Source: a virus
Virus record (IMG/VR): IMGVR_UViG_3300044680_000280
Location: 1 to 64,000 of that record
DNA: 64,000 nucleotides
Direction: 5' to 3' (one strand)
Each line of letters begins with the position of its first letter. The stretch's first letter is position 1. The notes below the pieces were generated by a model, which worked only from the letters and a program-made list of their open reading frames with translations, was not told the origin of the DNA and did no database searches. Shown here piece by piece: positions 1 to 8,162 of this stretch. The position numbers were made by a program, and so were the translations under genes.

Positions 1-159
1 ACGACCGCATTCCGAAAACTCAAGTCGTCTCTCGATGGAGTCCTGAAGGAAAGCATTAATCACGAAGTTCGGGACGAAGCTTTCCGCTCCTCCGTGAGCA
101 TGTCCTCGAAAGGTGACGATATGCTCGTCACCTGCGAGATCATTTTCCCTGACACTTGA
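1..159 (+). CDS. C-terminal fragment of an unrecognised protein, cut by the window edge
   Basis: Frame 1 is open from the first base to a TGA at 157-159 and gives 52 residues ending EIIFPDT. The sequence is charged and of mixed composition, like the end of a real protein, with a short hydrophobic strand (LVTCEIIF) at the end. It overlaps the convergent minus-strand gene that ends at 140 by 20 bases. No family can be named from this fragment, and it could be a chance open frame. Confidence 0.45.
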   Translation, partial: TTAFRKLKSSLDGVLKESINHEVRDEAFRSSVSMSSKGDDMLVTCEIIFPDT

Positions 160-304
160 TCCGGTTCAGACGCCGAGCGACAGCACGAGCCAACGTTTCC
201 TTGTTCCTGTAGGCAGGCTTCGATAAGTCCACGCCAACGAATTTGGCGAGGCGCTCGATATTGGTGCGTATCGCCATAGAAATGTCGTCGGCATCAATGA
301 CCAT
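140..304 (-). CDS. Small 54-residue helical protein, SAP/HeH-like fold possible
   Basis: ATG at 304-302 runs to TGA at 142-140. A GGGG run lies close upstream of the ATG as a weak ribosome site. The product has the pattern R-L-A-K-F-V-G-V-D ... Y-R-N-K-E-T-L-A-R-A-V-A-R-R-L, resembling the helix-extension-helix layout of small SAP/HeH/Rho-N-type nucleic-acid-binding domains. That resemblance is an inference from pattern only. It sits downstream of the dNMP kinase gene on the same strand. Confidence 0.5.
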   Translation of the reverse strand: MVIDADDISMAIRTNIERLAKFVGVDLSKPAYRNKETLARAVARRLNRIKCQGK

Positions 305-373
305 GCCCCTTTACTACGTCACGAACTAGAAACAATCAAGACACACTTCAACGCTTTGTCGTGACTCTCTGCG

Positions 374-1171
374 TCATTGATTGAAACGCTTGGACTCCTC
401 GGTCTTGGCCGGAGATGTGTAGTATTCGAGAAGTGTGTACACGGTGGCTACCTTGTCTCCCTTACCGTGTAGGACTGCGGCCGCATCCCAGGGTCGCATT
501 CCTCGGGCGCATTCGTCGATGGCCACCAGAGCGCCGCGAAGGTCGAACATCTGGGCACCCTCGAAGTTCCCCTGGGCGATGAGCTCCGCGACCTTCTTGG
601 GCAGGGACAGGTCTCCCGTCCTCGTGCCGATGAGGAGGTCCGGTTCGATCTTGTCGATTTCCGTCTCAGAAAGATGAGCGTCCTTGGCCTCCGGCATGTC
701 GATGCGAACGGTCTTGATGACCCAACCGCCCTCCGCTCGAATGGCGTCGCCCTCGTTGGGAAACCGCGTATCGGGAACGAGGACGTGTTCGAAATCGGCA
801 GTGTCTTTGAAGAGTCGTCGGACCCAATAGTCGGACTGGGCCTTGCGAACGTACTCGGTGCCGATGAACTGCATGAGCTCTCTGGGAGAGTGGGCGATCA
901 TTCCCGCGGGCTTGAGGTCGAGACCGGTTGCCTCTCGCATTCCGTCGAGGTAGTCGTCCATAACGATCACGCGCCCGTCGGTGAAGGGGGCTTCCTTGAC
1001 GGCGGGATCGTACATCTCGTCGTGAGTGAGTCCGAACACGTCGGCGGCAATCTTCTTCAGGGCACCCGCGAAGTGGGCGATCTGAAAGTTCGGGTTCGCC
1101 TCCCGCACGAATCGAGCGAAAGTATCTTTTCCGTGGTATTTTTTACCTGAAATTCCATATAGTTCTCGCAT
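374..1171 (-). CDS. Deoxynucleoside monophosphate kinase (T4 gp1-like)
   Basis: 265 residues. The N-terminus has a P-loop in the T4 gp1 style, ISGKKYHGKDTF (residues 7-18), followed by an AHFAGALK segment and a conserved middle with HSPRELMQFIGTEYVR, all typical of phage dNMP kinases. Such enzymes phosphorylate dNMPs to dNDPs, often including modified or phage-specific nucleotides. The start is well supported: an AAAGGAG ribosome site lies 8 bases before the ATG at 1171. The C-terminal 70 residues (after about 195) extend beyond the core and carry no motif I recognise. It fits with thyA, folA and the deoxynucleotidase elsewhere in the window. The gene follows the small coiled-coil gene by 11 bases. 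Confidence 0.88.
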   Translation of the reverse strand: MRELYGISGKKYHGKDTFARFVREANPNFQIAHFAGALKKIAADVFGLTHDEMYDPAVKEAPFTDGRVIVMDDYLDGMREATGLDLKPAGMIAHSPRELMQFIGTEYVRKAQSDYWVRRLFKDTADFEHVLVPDTRFPNEGDAIRAEGGWVIKTVRIDMPEAKDAHLSETEIDKIEPDLLIGTRTGDLSLPKKVAELIAQGNFEGAQMFDLRGALVAIDECARGMRPWDAAAVLHGKGDKVATVYTLLEYYTSPAKTEESKRFNQ

Positions 1172-1182
1172 GTTACGCTCCT

Positions 1183-1410
1183 TTAGGCACCTTTCCTAAG
1201 TGTTTTGATCTCAGACCTAAGCTCTTTGACTTCGGCTTCCAACTCGCGGACCCGACGTTCTGCTGCATCAGCTCGAGCCTCAGCATCGTTTGCTCGCCCC
1301 TGCAAAGTGAGCGTACTCTGACTATACGAACTTCTTGCGCGAACTAGCTCTTCTTCTCGCCTCATGAGCTCTTGTTCTAATTCACGTACTCGTGTGGACT
1401 CCGCACTCAT
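1183..1410 (-). CDS. Small coiled-coil protein
   Basis: 75 residues, almost entirely one predicted heptad-repeat helix: R-E-L-E-Q-E-L-M-R-R-E-E-E-L at the front and V-R-E-L-E-A-E-V-K-E-L-R-S-E-I-K-T-L at the end. No signal or membrane segment. Function unknown; such proteins often oligomerise or act as scaffolds. A CGGTGTA element lies exactly 10 bases upstream of its ATG, inside a 55-base region shared with the divergent plus-strand gene at 1466. Confidence 0.75.
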   Translation of the reverse strand: MSAESTRVRELEQELMRREEELVRARSSYSQSTLTLQGRANDAEARADAAERRVRELEAEVKELRSEIKTLRKGA

Positions 1411-1420
1411 GGCGGCGCCC

Positions 1421-1427
1421 TACACCG
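1421..1427 (-). promoter_or_regulatory. CGGTGTA element, 10 nt before the ATG at 1410
   Basis: TCGGTGTA on the minus strand. It lies in the 55-base divergent spacer, where the hexamer AATCGG also occurs twice. This is one of the few copies not beside an upstream stop codon. Confidence 0.6.
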
Positions 1428-1465
1428 ATTAAATTTTATCCGATTGGAAAACACTACTTGAGATC

Positions 1466-1723
1466 ATGCGATTTTTACCGATCCTCAAGTTTTTGATCGC
1501 TGCCGTGACGTCCGTTTGCATCGGAGCTGGATACCGTGCATATCAGCTCCGAGATGGCAGTTCCCTGGATGAGGACATCGTGATGTACCTCGTCTGGACG
1601 GGAGGCATCTCGTTCGCCGTCCTCGTCCTCGTCTATCTAGCGTCGTACCGCTCCGAACAGCGCTACCGAATCATGGTGGACAGCCTCTACTCATCTCGTC
1701 CGCCGCCCCTAAAACTCAAGTGA
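1466..1723 (+). CDS. Small two-span membrane protein
   Basis: 85 residues on the plus strand, divergent from 1183-1410. Two hydrophobic segments are visible: residues 4-23 (start LPILKFLIAAV) and about 39-60 (core VWTGGISFAVLVLVYL), with a charged loop between them and a basic, Pro-rich tail. This is the usual shape of a small inner-membrane protein. No strong ribosome site (TTGAGATC before the ATG). Its end overlaps the convergent HD-domain gene by 8 bases. Function unknown. Confidence 0.6.
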   Translation: MRFLPILKFLIAAVTSVCIGAGYRAYQLRDGSSLDEDIVMYLVWTGGISFAVLVLVYLASYRSEQRYRIMVDSLYSSRPPPLKLK

Positions 1724-2351
1724 GCTTATTGAGAGATCGAGTGATGTTCGCCTGAGCCATCGATTCGTAGTTTGCCCGAAATACGTCCGTCTCGTAGATG
1801 TAGGGCCTCTTCAGAAAGTCGATGAGTACCTTGGCACGACCTGCTCGGAACACGTTCTCTGGGACGAACGAATACTCGTATCGAACTCCCTTTTCATATT
1901 CATCAAAAATGGCTTCATTCTCCCCCAAGATCGAAAGATCGACGTCAACCAGGAAGAGATATCGTTCGTGCATTCCCCCAAGCTCCGCGGAATGCCTCGT
2001 GTACGGGATCATATCCATTACATCAGCGATAAACCGCTCTTTGAGGTCCATTCGCCGACCCCAACGTTGAAATTCAAGGGCGCTCTTCACCTCGTTGTCC
2101 GTTCGACCGGGAACGTAGACGAGGTCATGCCAGAAGATTGCCATATCGACCCAGGGCTTTACCTCTGAGGGCACGTGCTTGTCCGAAACCTCGAGACACG
2201 CTTTGATGTGCGAGAGAGAATGGTACATACGTGACGACGCGTCATACGACGGCACAAGCTCTTCCAAAAAGGCCTTTTCCGAAGGTAGCGTCTTCGCCCC
2301 CAAAGACTTTGTGAGGGTCATCCACCGCTTTTCAAGCTCCTCAACCAGCAT
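1716..2351 (-). CDS. HD-superfamily metal-dependent hydrolase
   Basis: 211 residues from the ATG at 2351, chosen because GAGGAG lies 7 bases upstream and because it overlaps the end of the preceding gene by 11 bases; the open frame continues 18 codons further. Motifs match the predicted HD phosphohydrolases of COG4339: Y-H-S-L-S-H-I followed by I-F-W-H-D-L-V-Y with a R-T-D-N-E ... S-A region after it. The His and HD pairs would bind the metal. The substrate is unknown; nucleotides are usual for this superfamily. It could act with the dNMP kinase downstream. Confidence 0.75.
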   Translation of the reverse strand: MLVEELEKRWMTLTKSLGAKTLPSEKAFLEELVPSYDASSRMYHSLSHIKACLEVSDKHVPSEVKPWVDMAIFWHDLVYVPGRTDNEVKSALEFQRWGRRMDLKERFIADVMDMIPYTRHSAELGGMHERYLFLVDVDLSILGENEAIFDEYEKGVRYEYSFVPENVFRAGRAKVLIDFLKRPYIYETDVFRANYESMAQANITRSLNKLT

Positions 2352-2703
2352 CGTCGTTCTCCTCGGCAAAAACCTGAGACGCCAGCTTGTCCATATGCTC
2401 GTCAACGAGCTTCTTCATGTGAGCTTCGATGGTCTCAAGAGCAGAACGAAGGGGTGCGACGAACTCGGAACTCATGTGAATCTTCTCGAATCCGGACAAT
2501 GAATTGACGTAAACCTGAGCCGCAAAGCAAAGTTCCCGAAGCTTTTCGACCTCGCCAAACTGCCCCACGGATTTGCCGAATTTGTCGACGTCCTCGGGCG
2601 TCGGGTCGACGGTGACCCTCAAGTTCACCGTCACCAGTGCCGGGGTCACGTCGAGAACGATCTTCGGCTCCTCGGGTACCCTGAAACGTGGCTCGCTGGG
2701 CAT
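2341..2703 (-). CDS. Hypothetical protein of about 120 residues
   Basis: Acidic, mixed alpha/beta composition, with an N-terminal stretch rich in Val and Pro (KIVLDVTPALVTVNLRVTV) and a helical C-terminal half. No family recognised. The frame also allows a TTG two codons upstream (2709); the ATG at 2703 is preferred because it sits 10 bases after a CGGTGTA element, the spacing seen elsewhere. Its stop overlaps the HD-hydrolase start. Confidence 0.6.
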   Translation of the reverse strand: MPSEPRFRVPEEPKIVLDVTPALVTVNLRVTVDPTPEDVDKFGKSVGQFGEVEKLRELCFAAQVYVNSLSGFEKIHMSSEFVAPLRSALETIEAHMKKLVDEHMDKLASQVFAEENDDAG

Positions 2704-2712
2704 ACCCAAAGG

Positions 2713-3981
2713 TTACACCGAGCGGCGGAGAACGGCCCGAACGGCTTCCCTGGCGGTACGATCGGACGCGACTTTGACGTCAGGCATGATGAGATTCAGC
2801 CAGTGTTTGACGATGGGCTGCACTGTAGCTGGACCGTACCCGACCAGCAAACCCATCACCTCGCAGAATGATTCTTCAACGTTCTTTCCACCGTAACCCG
2901 TGATGGGATGCTTGACGGTAACGAACTTGACCCCATCAGCAAGAAGCTTCTCGAAGTCTTCCCTCGTATTGAATTCAACTCCGCCCGATCGCGCTTGCCC
3001 GTGAGCTATGACGTCAACTTGAAGGGCTAAGAGTGGGTCCACGTCCACGAGTTTTTCTACGAGTTCATGAGCCCAAGCGCCTTCTGGCCAGACCTTCAAA
3101 AGCTTGTCAACGTCAAGAGGTTCGGCATCGTCGCTAATTGCTTTTGACCAGAACGTGCGGTCCGCCTCGCTCAGGTACACCTTGTAGATGTGGTGCCCCA
3201 TTTCATGGGCAATAACGTGAGCCACGATATTTGGATTCTTGTGATCAAAGAACCCGCCCATAGCGATTTCAATATGATCCCCCTCATACCTACCGCCCTC
3301 GCCCATGGTAACATATGCATTCAGTCGAATGGGCAGCATATGCTGTAGAAGCCAGGGAAATACCTGTTTTGCACGGCGTCGAAAAACCCTAAGTCCTTCC
3401 TTGAAACGTTCCAAGAAGCCGTCTTCGTCATTCTCATACCCGACGACTGAAACATGAAAGCCCTCCATCTCGACTTTCTCAGTGTCCCGGGTTTTCACCG
3501 TGTAGTTAGGGGTGCCCGTGACTCGTTCTCGGTATTCCACGAACTCCTTCATCTCTTTCCAAAAGAGCCGTGCCTTCTCCTTTACCTTGGCTGCCCACTT
3601 GTCCTTCTCCATTTCGAAGCTGGCAAACAACGACTCCTGAGACTGAGGATTGTACTTGCTATCCGGGTACCCAAGAGGGAGATTGAGTTCAATTGAAAAA
3701 TCCCACCCGGTCTTCCGAAGCTTGTCACCGTACCACTTACGGTCCGATTCAGAGACCTTGTCATCATACTTGAAGTCGTGATTGAGAAAGGTCTCGAAAA
3801 CGATATGGTCGAAGTTCTTACGAAAGGCTTTGACACCGTCCCGAACCTTGTCCGCATCCTTGTAGCTTTTGATGCGAGGAATGTTCTTCATGAGTGTGAG
3901 AAAGTCCTTACGCAGGTTCTCAATCCACTCGAGGTCCAACGTGATGTCCTTCGCCACTCGGCGATCATAGCTGTACGTCAT
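2713..3981 (-). CDS. Zincin-type metallopeptidase-like protein (HEMGH)
   Basis: 422 residues. H-E-M-G-H at 259-263 within AHVIAHEMGHHIYKVYL is the zinc-binding helix of gluzincin-like peptidases. Further on, G-K-N-V-E-E-S-F-C-E-V-M offers a downstream Glu as third ligand, the same E-x-F-[AC]-E pattern found in the genes at 10101 and 44010. The N-terminal 200 residues are helical and charged. No signal peptide, so it probably acts in the cytoplasm or is packaged. Target unknown. The start ATG overlaps the HNH gene stop (ATGA). The stop TAA lies inside a CGGTGTAA element. Confidence 0.75.
   Translation of the reverse strand: MTYSYDRRVAKDITLDLEWIENLRKDFLTLMKNIPRIKSYKDADKVRDGVKAFRKNFDHIVFETFLNHDFKYDDKVSESDRKWYGDKLRKTGWDFSIELNLPLGYPDSKYNPQSQESLFASFEMEKDKWAAKVKEKARLFWKEMKEFVEYRERVTGTPNYTVKTRDTEKVEMEGFHVSVVGYENDEDGFLERFKEGLRVFRRRAKQVFPWLLQHMLPIRLNAYVTMGEGGRYEGDHIEIAMGGFFDHKNPNIVAHVIAHEMGHHIYKVYLSEADRTFWSKAISDDAEPLDVDKLLKVWPEGAWAHELVEKLVDVDPLLALQVDVIAHGQARSGGVEFNTREDFEKLLADGVKFVTVKHPITGYGGKNVEESFCEVMGLLVGYGPATVQPIVKHWLNLIMPDVKVASDRTAREAVRAVLRRSV
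2714..2720 (-). promoter_or_regulatory. CGGTGTA element, 10 nt before the ATG at 2703
   Basis: TCGGTGTA on the minus strand. The upstream gene's TAA stop (2715-2713) is formed by the last bases of the element plus one. Confidence 0.6.
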
Positions 3982-4310
3982 ACCGCCTCGTCAAGGAGTA
4001 GGTCGTCCGAACCACGCTCGTCGGACTCGTCAACAAGAAAACCGCCGTGCATCCCCTCATGAACTTCTCGGTGGCAGCGGCAGCATAAAAGCACGCACTT
4101 TTCGAGCTCGGGGCGGATACGTTCCCAGGAAGTCATTCGGTCCGAAATCGTGAAGTCTTTCTCGAGCGGATTCACATGGTGAAAGTCAAACGCGGCGGGC
4201 GTCCCATCATAGGTACATATCCTACACCGACCGCCAAGGTGGGCTACCGCCATCGCCCGTAAATCAGTCCGGCGTTTGTGCGCCGCTCGCCTCTTCTCCC
4301 AAGCTCCCAC
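3978..4310 (-). CDS. HNH endonuclease
   Basis: Carries the small phage/bacterial HNH layout: L-G-G-R-C-R-I-C, then F-D-F-H-H-V-N-P, then C-V-L-L-C-C-R-C-H-R-E-V-H. Two CxxC pairs bind structural zinc and the HH / H pair forms the nuclease centre. Start uncertain: GTG at 4310 keeps the basic helix that normally precedes the first CxxC; ATG at 4253 would remove it; the open frame reaches 4394 but would run into the divergent RNase HII gene. May be a homing-type or packaging-associated nuclease. Its stop overlaps the next gene (ATGA). Confidence 0.75.
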   Translation of the reverse strand: MGAWEKRRAAHKRRTDLRAMAVAHLGGRCRICTYDGTPAAFDFHHVNPLEKDFTISDRMTSWERIRPELEKCVLLCCRCHREVHEGMHGGFLVDESDERGSDDLLLDEAV

Positions 4311-4317
4311 GAGGAGG

Positions 4318-4324
4318 CGGTGTA
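4318..4324 (+). promoter_or_regulatory. CGGTGTA element on the plus strand, 11 nt before the RNase HII ATG
   Basis: The only sense-oriented plus-strand copy at a gene start, in front of the rnhB-like gene. It shows that the element follows gene direction rather than DNA strand. Confidence 0.6.
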
Positions 4325-4335
4325 ACAAGAGGACT

Positions 4336-5046
4336 ATGGCGGATCTTGACCCACGGAAGGTCGCGGAATATAAGGCTCGAGCCGAAGAGCTCATCCGTGA
4401 ACGGTCCCCGGATTACCTGATCGGCGTGGATGAGGTCGGCTACGGACCAATCGCAGGGCCGGTCGTAATCGGCGCCGTGGGCGTGCCCGTCGATTGGACG
4501 CCACCCACGGGCCTTACTGACTCCAAAAACCTCTCCAGAAGGCAAATAATAACCTTGGCGGGGGCGTTCTACGACGAGGTCCTCTCACGGGGGATTGGGA
4601 TCAAGTACGCCCTTTTCTGGGGCGACTCCGAAGAGATCGACAGAGACGGACTCGGAAAGGTCCGTAAGGGACTTCTTCAGTCCGGGGTGGAGTACATCCG
4701 GAGCACGTATCTCGAAACGGAGCCTTTCACCACTCTAGCTATCGTCGACGGCAATCTCAACATTCCGAATGCGGTCAGCATCCCGAAAGCCGATCTTGTG
4801 TGCCCCGTGGTGTCCATGGCCGCCGTCCTTGCCAAGTGCGCCCGTGACACATGGATGATCAACGTCGCGGCCAAAAAGTACCCGGGGTACGGTTTTGAGG
4901 AATCTGTCGGATACGACACACTCGAGCACCGCAAGGCGATCAAGGCTCTAGGTCCGTGTCCGATCCATCGGATGAGCACCCGGACCTTGAAAGAACGAGA
5001 CGTCTGGTCTCAACTCCCCAATCTAGGGAGAGGGGGAAAGTCATGA
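4336..5046 (+). CDS. rnhB: Ribonuclease HII
   Basis: 236 residues from the ATG at 4336 (GAGG 4 bases upstream; a longer frame from 4276 has no such site). Family motifs: G-V-D-E-V-G-Y-G-P-I-A-G-P near residue 30, T-D-S-K-N-L-S, and the C-terminal M-A-A-V-L-A-K-C-A-R-D. The first motif reads DEVGYG instead of the common DExGRG, so one conserved Arg is a Tyr here. The enzyme would cut RNA in RNA:DNA hybrids, e.g. primer removal. First gene of a plus-strand pair with dam (ATGA overlap). Confidence 0.88.
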   Translation: MADLDPRKVAEYKARAEELIRERSPDYLIGVDEVGYGPIAGPVVIGAVGVPVDWTPPTGLTDSKNLSRRQIITLAGAFYDEVLSRGIGIKYALFWGDSEEIDRDGLGKVRKGLLQSGVEYIRSTYLETEPFTTLAIVDGNLNIPNAVSIPKADLVCPVVSMAAVLAKCARDTWMINVAAKKYPGYGFEESVGYDTLEHRKAIKALGPCPIHRMSTRTLKERDVWSQLPNLGRGGKS

Positions 5047-5900
5047 AATCCTTGATCAAGTGGGTCGGTGGGAAGACACAGCTCCTGCCCGAGCTGCTCC
5101 GTGTTTTTCCCAAATCCATTGAGAACTACTACGAACCGTTCCTCGGGGGAGGTGCTGTCTTCTTCGCTCTGGCTTCCTCCAAAGAACACCCGTTCGTAAT
5201 GGCACACCTGAACGATCTCAATGAAGAACTGGTCAACACGTACACTCAAGTCGCACATGACCACGAACGATTGTGCCTCCTGCTCACCCAGTGGAAAGAG
5301 ATGTACCTGAAGGATCCAAAGACCTTCTACTACGACGTTCGAAAGGACGACCCCAAGACGATGCTCCCGCTCGACCGGGCGGCTCGGTTCATCTTCCTCA
5401 ACAAGACGGGTTTCAACGGGCTCTACCGCGTAAACAAGTCGGGCGGGTTCAATGTCCCGTGGGGCAAACACGAGAACCCGACCTTGTTTGATCAGGACAA
5501 CATCGAGGCATGCTCCCGCGTTCTACGAAAGGCCAAAATCACCTCGGGGGACTATACAAGGATTTTGGACCGGGCGGGCATCGGAGATCTCGTCTACTTC
5601 GATCCTCCGTACGTGCCCCTCAACCCAACCTCAAACTTCACATCGTACACCTCGGACGGGTTCACTATCGAGAATCAGAAGCAGCTCGCCAGCACCTTCA
5701 GGGAGCTCTCAGACCGAGGCGTTCACGTCGTGCTGTCCAACTCGGATACCGAAGTCATCCGAGATTTGTACAAGGAGTTCGCCATTTTGACGATTTTCGC
5801 CCGTCGAGCGGTCAACAGCAAGGGGAGCGGCCGAGGACCCGTGAACGAAGTTCTGGTCTTGTCGAAAACGGCATCCGAAACTTTTGAGGGGACGATCTAA
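5043..5900 (+). CDS. dam: DNA adenine methyltransferase (Dam / D12 class)
   Basis: 285 residues. Start taken at the ATG overlapping the rnhB stop, because the family begins K-W-V-G-G-K-T-Q-L-L-P-E-L directly after it. SAM-binding motif Y-E-P-F-L-G-G-G-A-V-F-F near residue 35 and catalytic D-P-P-Y in D-L-V-Y-F-D-P-P-Y-V-P-L near residue 185. Typical Dam proteins methylate adenine in GATC; specificity here is inferred only from family. It may protect phage DNA from restriction. Confidence 0.88.
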   Translation: MKSLIKWVGGKTQLLPELLRVFPKSIENYYEPFLGGGAVFFALASSKEHPFVMAHLNDLNEELVNTYTQVAHDHERLCLLLTQWKEMYLKDPKTFYYDVRKDDPKTMLPLDRAARFIFLNKTGFNGLYRVNKSGGFNVPWGKHENPTLFDQDNIEACSRVLRKAKITSGDYTRILDRAGIGDLVYFDPPYVPLNPTSNFTSYTSDGFTIENQKQLASTFRELSDRGVHVVLSNSDTEVIRDLYKEFAILTIFARRAVNSKGSGRGPVNEVLVLSKTASETFEGTI

Positions 5901-5901
5901 G

Positions 5902-6138
5902 ATGGGTAACGAAGAGAAGGGCACTTTTGGTGCCTCATGCGATGGCTCGGTTCTGTTAGCCGAGCCTCAGTACGACGTGGACGGCACCATCCTCGACAAC
6001 GGCATCCAACTAATAGGAAACGCGACTAGGCAGTCGAACGGACTCTATACGTCTCTTGCCAATGTGAACGGCTCTTTATGTACCGTTGAGTTCAAACTGA
6101 CAACAGCGATTAGACCTTCGGTGGTTTCGGAAACTTGA
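5902..6138 (+). CDS. Hypothetical 78-residue protein
   Basis: Follows dam by one base, with GAGGGG upstream of the ATG. The composition suggests a small beta-rich protein (G-S-V-L-L-A-E-P-Q-Y-D, N-G-S-L-C-T-V-E-F-K-L-T). No family recognised. The end overlaps the convergent metallopeptidase gene at 6110 by 29 bases, so the last codons should be treated with caution. Confidence 0.55.
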   Translation: MGNEEKGTFGASCDGSVLLAEPQYDVDGTILDNGIQLIGNATRQSNGLYTSLANVNGSLCTVEFKLTTAIRPSVVSET

Positions 6139-6478
6139 GCAGAGCATTCCGGGTGAGTAGGTCATAGAGAACGGGCTCAAGGAAACTGACCACCATCTCC
6201 TCTCGGAACCATCGAGTCTCGAGCAAGTTGCCTCCCAGTACCGAATACTTTATGTCCCCGGAGTGTGGGGAGAAGCACACGTGCAGTAGCTCGTGCAGAA
6301 GTTTCATCTTCATAAAGTTGTCGTCTGGGCCCCAGGTGACCTCAATGCAATTGTTGTCCGAGTCGTAGAGAGCGTCGGCCACATTGCCGTCATCATCCTT
6401 GAGGACCCACTTGACGACGTAAACCCGGAGTTCGCCGCGTTGGGTCTGTAGCTTCACCCATATACGACGACCCCTCAT
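6110..6478 (-). CDS. Small HExxH metallopeptidase-like protein
   Basis: 122 residues from the ATG at 6478 (AGGGG 8 bases upstream; the frame extends another 55 codons but those overlap the membrane-protein gene). H-E-L-L-H in LLHELLHVCFSPH is the zinc helix; a later F-R-E-E-M-V-V-S-F-L-E helix may give the third Glu ligand. The N-terminal half is a beta sheet (I-W-V-K-L-Q-T-Q). Smallest of five HExxH proteins in the window. Substrate unknown. Confidence 0.7.
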   Translation of the reverse strand: MRGRRIWVKLQTQRGELRVYVVKWVLKDDDGNVADALYDSDNNCIEVTWGPDDNFMKMKLLHELLHVCFSPHSGDIKYSVLGGNLLETRWFREEMVVSFLEPVLYDLLTRNALLKFPKPPKV

Positions 6479-6486
6479 GACGGCCC

Positions 6487-6669
6487 CTAGGACGTTCGCT
6501 TGTTGTGTAGGGCCAGGATAATGACGGAGAGCAGAGAAATGCTCGCGGCGGTAAAAGTCACTATTGATAGCGTGTGCTCGGATGCGTGTGCCGCCACAGC
6601 TACGCCGATCGCAACCACGTTCCCTAGGTTTAGTCCCCCACAAAGCCCGGCTACCTCTCGTCGGTCCAT
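6487..6669 (-). CDS. Small membrane protein, 60 residues
   Basis: Hydrophobic residues 14-27 (NLGNVVAIGVAVAA) and 37-55 (VTFTAASISLLSVIILAL) suggest two membrane spans, with a basic tail. AGGG lies just upstream of the ATG. It is followed by the small metallopeptidase gene after 8 bases. Function unknown. Confidence 0.6.
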   Translation of the reverse strand: MDRREVAGLCGGLNLGNVVAIGVAVAAHASEHTLSIVTFTAASISLLSVIILALHNKRTS

Positions 6670-6692
6670 GTCCCTAAGCTTAGCACCAAAGG

Positions 6693-8021
6693 TTATCGGT
6701 CGGTAAGATCTTCCAATGGCTGAGGTGGAACACCGTGTAGCTGATTGGGAGCCTCCTCGTCGACCCAGAGAGAGGTCAACATCGATTTCCCGCGTTTTTT
6801 ATCCATGTAGTACATGGCTTGTTGGGGAACTTCGAAAGCTGCTCTGATACGTTGGCTGTAAGGCCCGTACCCAATGAGCGACCCATTGACTACGGCTCTA
6901 CCATAGTCAAGTAGGGAGTGATGGTGCCCTATGTTGTGGACGTCGGCCCTTTTGACAAGGTCCCACATTGGTAGGGACTTGAGCAACGGAATGCCGAGTC
7001 CACCGACCCCACCCATGTACTTCACATCGTCACCGTGGTGGAAGTGAAGAGTCCAATCGTAGACCTGAACGTACTGGTGTGGGGAGTTGGTGATTTCGAA
7101 GTGAATCCGTTTCTCATTGCGGAACTCATCCGCCAGGGAGTGGTACATGAGCCACTCAAAACTATTTGCAAATCCAGAGGAGATTCGAGGCTTTGCAGTC
7201 GTCCTTCCGTGATTACCGTAAGAACACGGAACCTCGATATGGGCAAAGTCGAGGCGATTCAGAAGGGTCCAAATCCCATCACGAATTCTAGGGAGTAGCC
7301 ATCGAATCGTTTCCGTGGGCGAGAGGGCATTCGTTTCAACCAGTTCCTCGTGAATGTAGCCGGTCATTAAATCGCCACCAAGCCAGAGCACCAGATCGTT
7401 GATGGTGAGTCGCTTGCTCGCACGATGGTGCTCGATGTTCCAAATGATTCCATCAAACAAGCGGCGAATTCTATGATCGGCGATATCGAGGTTATACTCG
7501 TTACGATAGGCAACGCTCTCCGGTTCAACCGGCTCTTCAACGTGCCAATCGGAACATAGGGCTACGGCTGTCATTTCTCTCACACCCGAGTTCTTCTCTC
7601 GAGGCATGATACGGGGCGGCGCCTTGAAGCTATGTACAACGTCGATGAACGACTGTCGAGCGCGGGCCTCACGTAGCTGGTCGACGAGCTGTCGGATCTG
7701 CCTCTTGTCCCGAGAGATTTCTTCTTGCTGTTCCCTTCGCTCCACCGGGTCGAAGTCGGGCTCGTCATCATCGCCCTCGTAGGCCTTCTTTTCTTCTTTA
7801 TCATCGAGGAGCTCTTCCTCGGAAGGGCTGAGTTCCTTGCAGTAGGAGGAGGGGGCGTTCAGCTTGTTTCGCTGAAACGCGGCTCTCAGTGCCCCTTGGG
7901 TGACCGGGTGGTCAACGTTGTCCTGGATCTCCTTCAGGGCTTCCCTGAATTGGTAGATGGGGTACTTCGACAAGATGAGTTTGGCAACACGAAGATCACT
8001 CTCACTCCATACTAAGGACAT
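6693..8021 (-). CDS. Calcineurin-like metallophosphoesterase
   Basis: 442 residues from the ATG at 8021, chosen because GGAG lies 6 bases upstream; a longer frame to 8117 would run through a perfect hairpin. N-terminal part: helical segment, then an acidic and basic linker (EEEKK). Then the metallophosphoesterase motifs in order: S-D-W-H-V-E-E, G-G-D-L-M-T-G, G-N-H-G-R, H-H-G-D-D and G-H-H-H-S. These ligate two metals in SbcD/Mre11 and related phosphodiesterases. Similar phage proteins are thought to act on nucleic acids; the exact substrate is unknown. Confidence 0.85.
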   Translation of the reverse strand: MSLVWSESDLRVAKLILSKYPIYQFREALKEIQDNVDHPVTQGALRAAFQRNKLNAPSSYCKELSPSEEELLDDKEEKKAYEGDDDEPDFDPVERREQQEEISRDKRQIRQLVDQLREARARQSFIDVVHSFKAPPRIMPREKNSGVREMTAVALCSDWHVEEPVEPESVAYRNEYNLDIADHRIRRLFDGIIWNIEHHRASKRLTINDLVLWLGGDLMTGYIHEELVETNALSPTETIRWLLPRIRDGIWTLLNRLDFAHIEVPCSYGNHGRTTAKPRISSGFANSFEWLMYHSLADEFRNEKRIHFEITNSPHQYVQVYDWTLHFHHGDDVKYMGGVGGLGIPLLKSLPMWDLVKRADVHNIGHHHSLLDYGRAVVNGSLIGYGPYSQRIRAAFEVPQQAMYYMDKKRGKSMLTSLWVDEEAPNQLHGVPPQPLEDLTDR

Positions 8022-8046
8022 TGGCGCTCCGTCTTGGGGTTTGGTC

Positions 8047-8068
8047 ACGTGCGCGTGAGCGCGCACGT
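8047..8068 (-). promoter_or_regulatory. Perfect 9-bp inverted repeat in the leader of the phosphoesterase gene
   Basis: ACGTGCGCG / CGCGCACGT with a 4-base TGAG loop, 25 bases before the ATG at 8021. Followed by the palindrome ACGTACGT. It could be a leader-RNA hairpin or an operator. No T run follows, so a terminator is unlikely. Confidence 0.5.
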
Positions 8069-8128
8069 ACGTAGATGAAACTGTCGTATTGATTAGAGGT
8101 TCATCGACGAATTTCACACTCCCAAATG

Positions 8129-8162
8129 AAAAAGGGCTCGTCGGATGTTCCGACGAGCCCTT
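8129..8162 (-). terminator. Rho-independent terminator after the glycosyltransferase gene
   Basis: On the minus strand a 12-bp perfect stem (GGGCTCGTCGGA with its complement, extendable by two A:T pairs) and a 3-base loop are followed by TTTTT. It sits 29 bases beyond the glycosyltransferase stop and would end that transcript before the phosphoesterase gene. Confidence 0.85.

Noticed and set aside
1411-1427. GGTG of the element as an extended Shine-Dalgarno
   Set aside because: It could pair with four bases of the anti-SD, but the distance to the start is too long, the final TA is unexplained, and many genes have a G-rich site between element and start or have the element 36-58 nt away.
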